From contig OW386289.2 in the NCBI GenBank assembly GCA_936432065.2, forward strand, positions 39,511,538-39,575,537: a stretch of 64,000 nt of DNA, written 5' to 3'. The translations under genes were made by a program, and so were the position numbers. This stretch comes from Rutpela maculata. Taxonomy: Eukaryota > Arthropoda > Insecta > Coleoptera > Cerambycidae. This document shows positions 1 to 10,505 of the stretch, piece by piece (within the stretch, counting starts at the first letter, position 1; every line of letters starts with the position of its first letter). The notes below the pieces were generated by a model. It had not been told where the DNA came from, ran no database searches, and worked only from the letters and a program-made list of their open reading frames with translations.

Positions 1-43
1 AGACAATTCTTTTAGTTCAAATAATCTCTAAATAAAAAGCAAA

Positions 44-1447
44 ATGCCAGATAGAGCTCAACCAGAGACAGCTCAACCAATAGTACCGGCACCAGCCGAA
101 CAACAACAACAACAACAACAAATACAACAACAACAACAACCAGAGCAAATTGAGCCTTACAAGCTCTCTGAAATATTTTCTCCAATACCTGAATTCGATG
201 GCAATGCCAGTAATTTACAAACATTCCTCAACTCCTGTCATTGCGCCCAAAGCATGGCAATTGGAGATCAAAAAATTGTTTTGACCGTCCACATAAAAAA
301 TAAATTGAAAGGCAAATCTGCCGAATTAATAAATTCTCGTAACCCTGGCACCTGGCCAGAAATCAAAGCACTATTGGAAACCCACTTTGGGGATTCCAGA
401 GATCTAACCGCCCTAATTCAGGACCTACAACGAATTCACCAATTACCCGGTGAATCCGCTCTAACATTTGTTTTGCGTTTACAAACGCACAATGCGAAGA
501 TGCACGCCGCAGTGCAAAAACAAACTCTCACGACAACACAAAGAGCTGCACAGTCAGACCTTATAGAAACCATGACCTTAAATAATTTATTAACAGGCTT
601 AAAACCGAATTTAGGCCGAATCATACGTGCTAGCAATCCTCCTAGCATACTGAAAGCCGTAAGCAGAATTCGTAGAGAGCTACAACTCTCTTATTTCGAG
701 CAACAGAAATTTCCGAAAAATAGTCCTGTCAAAAATCCTATTATGCAACAAAAACGACCAACTTTAAATTTTCAGCAGAAATTCTGTTCGTTTTGTAAAC
801 GAAACGGACATGTCATAAGCGAATGCCGCACAAGACAACAGTCTCAAAACTTTCAGAGACCAAGTTTCCAAGGAAACTCAAACTCCCAAAATTTTTCACA
901 TCAAAATTTCGCACAACCAAGTAATCAATTTAGTCAGAGGACATTCCCTCAAAACCAACCTAATCAATCGCAACAAAACAGGCCCTCAGCCATAAGGCCG
1001 AACCCGAATTTCAATCAACAAAGACCCTCTGCTATTCAACCAAACCCAAATTTCAACCGTTTTAATCAACAAAAAACGCATCATTTAAATTACGAACCCT
1101 ATGAAAACCAATGCGATTTTAATCTATGCAGTGACAATTCTTCTGATTACCAAACTGCAGAGGATACTTACGAAAATTATAACTTTGAAACTAACCAAAA
1201 TTTCCAAGAGAATTATACAGCTAATTCCCAATACGAACAGTAAGAGGATTATACTGCTAATCCTCAGGATTTTCGATTAGATCCGGAGTACCCCACGGAT
1301 ACTTCAACACAACAAACAGACCAATTCGAACCAATTACGGAACTAGAAACCCAAATACAAACAATGAATCTCAACGACAGTTTCAACCCAATGCTGAACT
1401 TTCCAGAACAAACGTTCATGTATATACGCTTTCTCACACCTTATTAA
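44..1447 (+). pseudogene. gag: Errantivirus gag, interrupted by a stop codon
   Basis: Structural capsid/nucleocapsid polyprotein. The first ATG at 44 follows a short leader. Residues about 21-35 are a glutamine run encoded by a (CAA)n tract. Residues about 45-230 resemble the capsid region of gypsy-type Gag (FDGN near the start, then helix-rich sequence). One zinc knuckle, CSFCKRNGHVISEC, lies around residues 247-260, followed by an Asn/Gln/Pro-rich tail. The TAA at 1241-1243 falls inside a short tandem repeat (ENYTANSQ before it, EDYTANPQ after it), and the frame stays open to 1447, so the stop is probably a nonsense mutation rather than the original terminus. The pol frame is -1 relative to gag, as is usual when pol is made by frameshifting. 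Confidence 0.9.
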
Positions 1448-2104
1448 CCCTAAATTCAAAAAATCTTTATTACATCAAAGTTGCAACCGGTAAATTAAAA
1501 ATTCTTATTGATGCAGACGCAGGTATATCAATTTTTAAACCTAAAACAGCTGAAAATTATAGACGTAGATCTCCTGAAAATGTAATTATACAAGGTATTA
1601 CTGATCAAAAAATTTATATCAACGAATCTGTTCTCATCCCATTCTCAGACGAGTCACACAAAGTGTATATCTATAATCTAGATATAGATTTTGATGGACT
1701 ACCAGGCGCAGACTTTCTAGAACATTACGAATGCCGAGTAGATTTTAAAAATAAACAACTAGTCACAAATTTTAAAACAACCAACTATTAATTCCGATAC
1801 AAAAAATTCAAATTTAAGCAACATCAAAAATTTAATTTCTATTGAACCTCGCATGGAAAAAATTTGTAAACTAAAATGTAACCTGCGAAATACCGAGGCT
1901 ATACTGTTAGCCCAGGAAAACGAAAAGGTACGCTTACCGAATGCTCTCGTAAAAATCGATAGCAATGGAGAATTTTTAACCTCAATCATAAACGCGAATG
2001 CAATACCAAAAACGGTAAATTTCTCGAACCTCGAACTAGAACCAGTACAAAAATTCAAATCAATTTTCAATCTAACACTCAAAATTCTGACCCACACGTA
2101 CTGA
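1381..2104 (+). pseudogene. pol: Errantivirus pol, protease and linker segment
   Basis: Aspartic protease at the start of Pol, which matures Gag-Pol. The reading frame is -1 relative to gag and overlaps its tail. The catalytic loop reads LIDADAGISIF where retroviral-type proteases have D-T/S-G: the glycine position is Asp, which would be expected to inactivate the enzyme. The flap/C-terminal part ends with LPGADFLEHY, the usual conserved segment. A TAA at 1789-1791 ends this frame; matching sequence continues in the next frame (1790-2104, linker between protease and reverse transcriptase) and then returns to the original frame around 2050-2100, where the reverse transcriptase begins. Two compensating indels are the simplest explanation. 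Confidence 0.8.
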
Positions 2105-3786
2105 CGGACAGATCCTTTGAAATCAGGAACGAATTGCGCTTGAATCATCTAAGCGAAGAAGAGGCCGAAATAGTAACGCAGCTTTGTTTAGACTTTCAAG
2201 ATATATTCTATTTAGAAGGAGACAATTTGACTTTTACCAACGAAATCAAACACCCTATTGACACCGACAATTCCCGACCGATATTTACTAAATCGTATCG
2301 CTATCCTCAGGTCCATAAAGAAGAAGTTAAGTCCCAAGTATCCAAAATGTTAAGTCAAGGTATTATTCAACCCTCAATCTCACCTTGGTCCTCTCCTGTC
2401 TGGGTAGTTCCCAAAAAACTGGACGCTTCTGGTAAACAGAAATGGCGCGTTGTAATCGACTACCGCAAACTCAACGAGGTTACAATCGTTGACAAATATC
2501 CTCTGCCCAACATTTCCGATCTTTTAGACCAACTTGGCAAATGCCAATATTTCACAACCTTAGACTTGGCTTCTGGTTTCCACCAAATCGAAATTAATCC
2601 CGCAGATATTCAAAAGACTGCTTTCACAGTTGAGAACGGTCATTATGAATTCGTGCGAATGCCATTTGGACTCAAAAACGCTCCATCAACTTTTCAAAGA
2701 GTTATGGATAACATCCTGTTAGGTATTCAAAACGAACGATGTCTCGTCTACATGGACGATATCATTATTTACTCTCCTACAATTCACGAACACATTTCCC
2801 GTCTAACTGAAGTCTTTAAACGCCTTCAAAAAGCCAACCTCAAAATTCAACCAGACAAATGCGAGTTTCTCCGCAAGGAAGTCGCTTATTTAGGACATCT
2901 CATTACAAAAGACGGCGTAAAACCAAACCCTTCGAAAGTTGACGCTATTCTAAATTTTCCTCAACCGAAAAATCCAAAAGAAATTAAATCATTTCTAGGC
3001 TTAGCCGGATATTATAGGCGCTTTATCCCTAATTTCTCCAAGATAACCAAGCCCCTAACAAAACTACTACAAAAAGACATACCATTTCTCTTCGACAATG
3101 ATTGTGGAAATTCTTTTCAAAATTTGAAACAAACATTAACAACAACTCCGATATTAATTTACCCTAATTTTGATGAACTTTTCGTTCTAACCACTGATGC
3201 GAGCGCATTTGCCGTCGGCTCAGTGCTGAGCCAAGGGCCCATTGGCAAAGATTTACCCATTGCCTATGCTTCTAGAACCTTGTGCAGTGAAGAAACTAAG
3301 TATTCAATGATTGAACGCGAGCTTTTATCGATAGTATGGAGTGTAAAGCACTTTAGACCATATCTGTATGGTAGAAAGTTTAAGCTTGTAACCGACCACA
3401 GACCACTCACCTGGCTATTCTCTATAAAAGATCCAGGAAGTAAACTTGCCCGTTGGCAACTCAAATTAGAAGAGTACGACTATGAAATAATTTATAAACC
3501 TGGTAAAATAAATAAGAACGCGGACGCACTATCCAGAATCAAAATTAATCATTTTTCCGAATGTTCCAAATTCTATTCGAATGACGAAGAGTCAGACGAC
3601 GACGAAAACCCAGACGATAACAACGAAATCACTAACGAACAAATTTCCCGAGAATTTGAAACTTTCACCAACCTATACAAAACAACATCTTTAATTGACT
3701 ATTCGAAAATCAAAGCCTCGAACAAACAACTTTTGTATCGTGAACATAAAGATATTATAACCTTTTTCCAACAAAATAACTTATAA
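2041..3786 (+). pseudogene. pol: Errantivirus pol, reverse transcriptase and RNase H
   Basis: Copies the RNA genome into DNA. The frame is open from about 2041 (ATG-initiated from 2134) to the TAA at 3784-3786. Reverse-transcriptase blocks are complete: RVVIDYRKLNEVT (about 2446), TLDLASGFHQIE with the first catalytic Asp (about 2560), MPFGLKNAPSTFQRVMD (about 2659) and VYMDDIIIYS with the catalytic DD pair (about 2749). The connection leads into RNase H: TTDASAFAVGSVLSQ (about 3190), MIERELLSIVW (about 3310) and TDHRPLTWL (about 3390) give the D-E-D residues. An acidic linker (DDDENPDD) follows. The TAA at 3784 interrupts a frame that otherwise continues to 4377, so this is a nonsense break in Pol and not a natural end. 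Confidence 0.93.
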
Positions 3787-5109
3787 GACCTCCATCACGA
3801 AATTATCGAAGACATATTCGAAGAAAACCCCGAATTTCCTAACGACAAGATAAACATTGTATCGAGCAAAACAGTTAGACATAGGAGATATTTCATTATC
3901 CCACTACCTTTTGATATTGAATCCGTAATTGAACATCTATTTTTGGTATTATTCAAAAATCAAGATGTCTTGGATCTTTCTAAGACATACTTTGTCGAAA
4001 ATAATCTAGATCTCCCTATATTTGAAATTTTATCATTCATTTTTGCAGAAAAAGACTTAAAAGTAATAATTTGTCAAAACATTGTTCAAACACCTGACGA
4101 AGACCAAATCCTAATAATCCTAGAACAATATCATAGTGGTAAAAATAATCTACATCGCGGAATAAACGAAACAATTCGAAGAATTAGAGAAAAACACACT
4201 TGGCAAGGTCTAACTAAAGATGTCGAAAATTTTATAAAAAATTGCGAAACTTGCCAAAAAACTAAGGTATGCCGAAAAAACCTTAATAACCTTCTAGTAA
4301 TCACGGAAACCCCAAGAACACCATTCGAAAGAATCAATATCGATTTATTTGAATTCCCACACGAAATTACGCTTTAACCATTCGCGACGAATTAACTAAA
4401 TTCACGCAAGCCTATGCAGTCCCGGATAAATCCGCAAAATCTGTCGTAAACACCTTGTTGTTATACTTTCAACATTATGGTACCCCATTAAGAATCCATT
4501 GCGATTACGGTGGCGAATTTGACAACCGTTTGCTCAAAGATCTCTGCACCCTCTACGACATAAAATTAACTTATTCAAGCGTAGGACATCCCCAATCGAA
4601 CGGATCCATAGAAAGATTTCACGCTACTTTAGCCGAAATGATAAGAATTCATAAAACTGAAAACCCGAACGAGCATCCGTTCACGATTTTACCATATGCA
4701 GTAATATGCTATAACAATTCGGTAAATAAAACACACGGTTTCACCCCAAATGAACTTATCTTTGGTCATACATCTAATAGACCACTCGAAACCCTTTACA
4801 ACCAAAAGGAGTTAATGACAAAATATGTCCCCACAAAAAATGTTCCCCAAAAACGCCCCGAGTACAAAATACGTGGTTTACGTAAAAGAATCACAGATCA
4901 AAAACAAATTGCAAAACAAATTTAACGGTCCTTTTAAAATAAAAGAAATTTTCCAAAATTCTGCTACCCTATTAAATCTCGAAACAAAACAAGAAACTAA
5001 AGTAAATTTTGATAGAATGAAACCATATACTGAAAATTTAATTTATTTTCAGGTTTCTCCTGCTGTTCGGATCAGCACTCTGTCAATACAAAATTACCCC
5101 GATCAATAA
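3787..5109 (+). pseudogene. pol: Errantivirus pol, integrase
   Basis: Inserts the cDNA into the genome. The zinc-binding HHCC domain is visible near 4130-4260 (H at HSGKNN, H at LHRG, then CETC). Catalytic core: first Asp in NIDLFEF (about 4340), second in CDYGGEF (about 4500), Glu in SNGSIERFH (about 4605), so D-D-E is complete. The frame shifts at about 4370, where FEFP runs abruptly into LTIRDELTKF, with apparently a few codons lost. Another shift between about 4865 and 4925 joins the C-terminal NGPFKI segment of the GPY/F type. Translation ends at 5107-5109, overlapping the start of env in another frame, as in gypsy-group elements. Confidence 0.9.
5045..5053 (+). promoter_or_regulatory. 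Likely env splice acceptor
   Basis: A pyrimidine-rich stretch ends in TTTTCAG at 5046-5052, immediately before the codons of a hydrophobic leader (FLLLFGSALC) in the env frame. Gypsy-group env is known to be translated from a spliced subgenomic RNA, and there is no suitable ATG between here and the env body. The donor would lie in the 5' leader, outside the window. Confidence 0.5.
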
Positions 5110-6819
5110 TACTGTTGGTGTATACTACCACCAAGACACGGACATCGTGGTGACAAATGACAAATGGACTCTGCTAGTGCATAAAAACATTTCATCCCTC
5201 AAAGTAGCTTTTGACAAAAATGAAAATATCTTAGACAAAATCTTGTACACTCTCAATAATGGTGATCACAAGTCAATTATTTTTACGAGTGAAATTAAAA
5301 CAGACTTTAACCTTTTGACGCAAATATCTAACTCTATAAAAACGAAATTTGACGAAATCTTTTCAGACACAAAAAGATATAAACCAGGAATACTTAACGG
5401 TATCGGTACAATATTCAAATCCATAACTGGAAACTTAGATGCTGAAGATGGCCAGTACTATACTAATTGTATAAATAAACTAAATAACGACGAACATCAA
5501 TTGGAAAACTTAATCAAAAATCAAATTTCAGTTACAACTTCTGTTATTAAAAACTTCAACTCGACTATACAAAAATTTCAAATTGACGAGGAAACATTTA
5601 ACAAAGATCTCGAAGAAATCGAACGCACAATTCAAACCATGACTCAAGCTATTGAGGCTGCTCACATAAAACTAAAATTCTTATACATTTCCGAACAACT
5701 AATGGAAGCTATTTGTATATCGAAGATAATTTAAACGACATTCTAAATTCAATAACATTTGCCATATTAGGAATCATTCACACGTCAATCATAACCCCTA
5801 ATCACTTAGTAACAGCACTACAAGAAGTCTCACAGAGCTTACGAAGGACTAATTTGCCTCTCCCCATTAAATTATTGGCAGTTGCTAAGTATTTGGATAT
5901 TATTGAATTACAAGCGTTTCAAATGGATTCTAACTTAGTATTTGTTTTAACAATACCACTTGTTGAACCCCAAAATTATAACATCTATCGCCTATACCCT
6001 ATCCCGATATTTGACAACAGAACTGGTCTACATCACATTTTATCTATTTCACAAAAGTTTATCGCGAGAGACGATGATTCTTTAATGTACATACCTATAC
6101 AAAATTTGAAAGAATGCAATCCTCTTTATTTTGGAACCAAACTATGATCGAACCTGTTTGCATATCCTATCGACCAAAATGCCATATGTGAAGCCAGAAT
6201 ACTAAAACCATTGCCGAAACTTCCAGAGAACTGTCAAACTTCCTTCATTATTAGTCAGGGATACAACGTCCAAGAACTTGAAGACAACACATGGCTAGTA
6301 ATTAATTCCGAACCACTTCACATCACCATCAACTGTCCAAAAAGAGAATCCACGACAGAGTTAATCAACAAAAATTCTATCATCAAACTACAGCCAGGAT
6401 GTTACGCCTATGCAGGCATTACTAGAATACAAGCCAGTGCCAAAGACTTTTCCGAAATTAAGGACAATTCACATCCTATCCAAATTCCTTTTGAATGCTG
6501 TAATCACATGCCCGACAAAATCGAAATTCCAAAATTTAAACCATTCAAATTAAACAGTCTCGACGTAGAAGACCTAGATATTACCAAAAACAAATTGGAC
6601 CAATATTCCAAAGACCTGGATGACCTCATAAACGAACCTTTTGTGACCAAACACATATCTTGGTTCACATATTTCATAATCACTCTAATCATTCTATTAG
6701 TTCTACTTTACATAACCTGTAAATGCATAAGAAGAAGATGTGGAGCATTGCGAATCCTCAACGGACAACCCTCCTTCACCTCCTTCAGAGCGAAGCAGAG
6801 TTTTTACCAAATTTCCTAG
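5054..6819 (+). pseudogene. env: Errantivirus env-like envelope glycoprotein, degraded
   Basis: Membrane glycoprotein of the errantivirus type. A short hydrophobic signal-like leader opens the frame just after the splice acceptor. A TKRYKPGILNG segment near 5370 sits where related proteins carry the basic cleavage site followed by the fusion-peptide-like stretch; a conserved GNLDAEDG block follows. The C-terminal third has a membrane span (ITLIILLVLLYITC, about 6680-6720) and a short basic tail. Breaks: a frame change near 5710 (frame ends at 5734, continuation from 5713) and an in-frame TGA at 6145-6147, after which the same frame runs to 6819. The protein cannot be made from this copy. Confidence 0.88.
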
Positions 6820-7122
6820 ACTGATCCCTCCAAGAAAGCGACCCGGTATTAAACTTCAAGAAGAAGAGGACATCGAGTTAACATAGACTTTCATATGTTG
6901 AGTTTTACCCTTGTCTATTAATTTAGACCATTGTATTTTATTCTTATTACATTTATGTAATGTATTACTCACTTAATATTATTATCATTTACCAATTTCA
7001 ACTTTATGTATTTTATTATTTTGCTTTGTGTTCATTCAACATTGTTTCAATTTATTTTGCATTATATTCATTTAACGTTTCTAACAATTTTCAAAAGTTG
7101 CTGCATAACATCAACTTTTTAT

Positions 7123-7133
7123 TAAGGGGGAAG
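7123..7133 (+). promoter_or_regulatory. Polypurine tract of the errantivirus
   Basis: AAGGGGGAAG immediately upstream of the LTR is the plus-strand DNA primer site expected at this position in LTR retrotransposons. Confidence 0.75.
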
Positions 7134-7496
7134 TGGTTATATAAAATTATACGCTTATTACCAAGACTTAGCCATAACAAACCTTCACAGATATATCATA
7201 TTACATGATAACGACTTCTCTTATTAATCGCTTATCTTAGAAATATTATATTTCACCTTTGTTTCTCACATTTTATGCTGACTGTCGAATTGCATTTCCT
7301 TTGTTCTATATTTTGCTTACTCAGGTTCTGTATGTTATAAATACGACTAGACATGCTTTGTAAAGTTAGTTATTAAACTCACTTAGAATGAAACACTTCT
7401 AATTATTATTATATTCCTTCTCCAAGAGCCAATGTTGGCTCCATTTAAGTAAATAAATCTTTTTAAAAAGTCACTCATGTAAACCGTGATTTAACA
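7134..7496 (+). repeat. 3' LTR of the errantivirus
   Basis: Begins TGG just after the polypurine tract and ends TTAACA, about 363 bp. The true left edge could be two bases earlier (AGTGG), since errantivirus LTRs often start AGT. It contains a TATAAATA box at 7336-7343 and an AATAAA polyadenylation signal at 7452-7457, in the order promoter then poly(A) signal expected of an LTR. The boundary cannot be proven without the 5' copy. Confidence 0.7.
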
Positions 7497-8514
7497 TATA
7501 TATACTACGAAAAACAGCTTTATGAAGTTAATAGAATGAGTCAACCAAAACTCTCCCCAGCTCCCTCTATATAAATCAAACATTCGAGAGCTACAATGAC
7601 ACATTGCCCTCAAATTACATACCTGATTCTATCTATCATAATTTGACCGTATCAAAATAAAATAAATAAATAATTAAGTGGAATTTTGGCTAGAAATAGC
7701 AATTCATTAACATTATTATGACTATATCTTGCATGTGATTTAAATAAAGAAACGAACAAGACACAAACGCTATAAAATTATTTCAGGTTCGGGAAAAAAC
7801 TGGTTAAAGGAAACTTTCCATTTGAAAGTGTCCGGAAGGAAGTTTTGACAAAAATTAAAGTTTCCAATAAAATATTTGAATATTTGAAAGTTTCCAAATT
7901 TCTGGAAGTTTCCTTTAGAACTATTTGGAATATTCAAATATTTCATTGGAAAGTTTTCTTTATCAGCTCTGTTTTAAATATTGTAACTCTGTCGCTCAAG
8001 AGGAGGAAGAGGTCGTGAAATATAATATATTTCTACACCTCAACAACATTATATCCAATCAGTTATATTAGTTTGATTAAGAAATATAACAGTAGTACAT
8101 TTCTTGCGTAGTGCATGGTTTATATTTTTTGGAACAATAAAAAATGTTAGTTGCTAATTGACACAAGTATATGATCGTTACAGCAGTTACATAACAAAAT
8201 AATACAAAAATAATTTTAATATATTCATGCATACGTGTAATTTATATGAAATACTAAAAAAAAAGTCTGGTCTTTATTTCCTTACTTAATTAACACGTTA
8301 TTCCCCTTTTATTTAAATATAATTAACATTATAATTAAAAATGATTTCATAGAAAAACCTTCCATATAATATGTTTTAAAAATTCTGAACTAATTAATTA
8401 CCGCCTGGGTATTTTTAATAAATATTTAAGTATAATTGTTTACCTGCATTTTTTGTTTTGCATATAATTATTCTGTTGATATTTGCGCATTATTATATGC
8501 AACTACCGTTAATT
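7497..8514. other. AT-rich spacer with one long hairpin, no gene seen
   Basis: No convincing coding sequence. An inverted repeat pairs 7858-7884 with 7929-7955 (27-bp arms around AATATTTGAATATT), inside a larger stretch rich in GGAAACTTTCC-like motifs, typical of a small foldback or MITE relic. The remainder is simple AT-rich sequence. Confidence 0.5.
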
Positions 8515-8541
8515 TACCTATTTGATTTAATCAAATAGGTA
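8515..8541. repeat. 27-bp perfect palindrome
   Basis: TACCTATTTGATT, one central T, then AATCAAATAGGTA; both arms match perfectly. Confidence 0.7.
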
Positions 8542-8649
8542 TGTTTTAACCGAAAAATTTTTTTTTCTACGACTATTGAATAATTCATTTATTATAGATA
8601 CATTTTTGAACATGTAATAGGTCTCATTACTAACAGCCGCGGGTAATAA

Positions 8650-8775
8650 TTCATTACTCAATAGACTAGGACCAATCACAAGAATTCATATTCATTATTC
8701 AACAGCCTTGAACCAATCACAAGAGATCATATTCATTATTCAATAGTTTTTGTGGAGCAATCGCAAGAGATGATT
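8650..8775 (+). repeat. Three tandem repeats of 41 bp containing CCAATCACAAGA
   Basis: Units begin TTCATTACTCAATAG at 8650, TTCATTATTCAACAG at 8691 and TTCATTATTCAATAG at 8732. The first two units contain CCAATCACAAGA and the third a diverged CAATCGCAAGAGA. Period is 41 bp. Confidence 0.75.
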
Positions 8776-9256
8776 TAAAGTTTAAAAACATCGCGTGTAC
8801 CGTAAGATCTGAACGTTCAAAAATTTCGTGTTTCGCTTTTTTTGCAGATTGCGAAAACGGACGCCTCAACACGGTTTTTGTCGAATAAATCGAAAAGTAT
8901 CACTCCTAGCAAAAAAATAAAAATCTCCAAGGTAAAAATCATAAACTCAGGAACAATTTACTGATTTTTAAATCTCCGTAACTTTTTGTTTTTTCGGAGA
9001 TATGGAGGTTTAAACATGGCGTCAAACGTTTTAAAACGCTTTAAAAGTTAAATATCTCAGAAACTAAGGCACTTGCGCCAAAAATGTTAAGAAACCAAAT
9101 TAAAGATTATCGATTAAGCTAAAAGTCATTTTTTAAGTTTTCTCTCCTGCTTCAAAAATAAAGAAGTTATGACCGATACAATGTGCGTCTTCGCATTTTC
9201 CCTAAAAATCTCAAATTTACCAGTGCAACTTCCTGTTGAGCAGTCGTAGAAAAAGT

Positions 9257-9387
9257 ATAGTATTCTACTTGCGTGTAATAGCTATTACTCACTCGGATGA
9301 ATTACGACACTCGCCTTCGGCTCGTGCCGTAAACATCATCCTCTTGAGTAATAGCTATCATTACACGCTCGTTGAATAATATACTAT
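9257..9387. repeat. About 130-bp long-armed hairpin with TTCG loop
   Basis: GCGTGTAATAGCTATTACTC on the left arm pairs with GAGTAATAGCTATCATTACACGC on the right (one inserted base), and CACTCGCC-TTCG-GCTCGTG closes the loop. It is preceded by TCGTAGAAAAAGTATAG, which recurs inverted beside the hairpin at 28.05-28.19 kb, so both belong to one dispersed family. Confidence 0.65.
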
Positions 9388-9509
9388 TATTCATCATCGG
9401 AAAAAAATAGATTTTGTACAGAAAACCGTTTCATAACAGACTGAATTCAAATATCGAATAAAAATGTCTATCTGTCTGTGTATGTGTGTGTCTGTGTGTG
9501 TAGACTGTT

Positions 9510-10164
9510 TATTGTAAACAACTTCTGAATTAAAATTCAAATTTGGAACACATATAACACAGCATAGTAGAATACTCTCTATTGAAATTAGACCATATTC
9601 CTCATACAGGTTGATCACCAGAGGACTCCAAACTTCAATTTTTATGTGAAGGGGCTTTTACTTTAATTTTAGAGCAAAATGTTACTAGGGTTTTTTATTA
9701 AGCACACAAAAATATGAAAACGCACAAAATTTCTAAACCACAATATCCAGTGTCTCTCAGGTTCGAACCAACTTTATGTAGATTACATGATATATCAATA
9801 TTAGCCTAAAATATGGTATTTTTAGTAAGATTATTATGAAATTAATAAAGTTGCAGTCGGGTGCTGCCGAGTGCGAATATCTATTAATACGATAAACTCT
9901 GTTGGGCTTAATATTTCTTTTAGAATTTGGAATAATATAAAACAGCAGGTAGAATAATTCCTATAGAAATCGAACCATATTAGTCGTACAGGGCGATCGT
10001 TAGAAGCATGTAAAACCTCATCTTTTACATACACTATGTGTTCTTACAATTTTAGTGTAAAGTGTTACTGGGGTTTTTGATTACGAGCAAAAATATGAAG
10101 ACGTTCAAGATATTTAAACCAGGTTGTCTCTCAGGTTCGAATCGACTTCATGTAAGTTAAAGTA
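9510..10164 (+). repeat. Diverged direct duplication, unit about 300-380 bp
   Basis: About 9510-9800 and 9895-10164 share an ordered series of blocks, for example GTCTCTCAGGTTCGAA near 9757 and 10130, and GTTACTAGGGTTTTT near 9679 against GTTACTGGGGTTTTT near 10062. No protein is evident in either copy. Confidence 0.6.
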
Positions 10165-10505
10165 TACAGTGTGTCCACGGATGAAGTTGACAAGAGGAAA
10201 AACATCTCTATTATTGATTTTACGACGAAAAGTCATTCTATATAAAAAAATTCTGCTTGTCGAAAAAATGAATTTACCATATAAAAATCTTAGATAAGAT
10301 GTACCGGGTGTTAATAAATTAAGAAAACATCAAAATGCCTCAAGAAAGAAGTACATTCATTTATTATTTTGGACAAAATGTTTATAAAACAAAGTTGTTT
10401 ATAATCCAAAATAAAGCCTAAATACAAATTATGAAGTCTGTATTTTGACTTTTATGTTTTTATTGTGTTTTAGACCAAGATCCCGTGAACGCCAGACCTA
10501 CGTTA

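Larger units (their letters stand above)
1..7496 (+). mobile_element. Degraded errantivirus-type Ty3/gypsy provirus (5' LTR outside window)
   Basis: Gene order gag, protease, reverse transcriptase, RNase H, integrase, env, polypurine tract, LTR is that of insect errantiviruses (gypsy group). The window opens in the untranslated leader, so the 5' LTR and primer-binding site lie upstream. Reading frames are interrupted by in-frame stops near 1241, 3784 and 6145 and by frame changes near 1788, 2050-2100, 4370, 4865-4925 and 5710, so the copy is dead. The number of breaks with otherwise recognisable protein suggests moderate age. The 3' flank begins with alternating pyrimidine-purine bases (tatata), which matches the known gypsy target preference; the other target copy is out of view. 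Confidence 0.95.
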
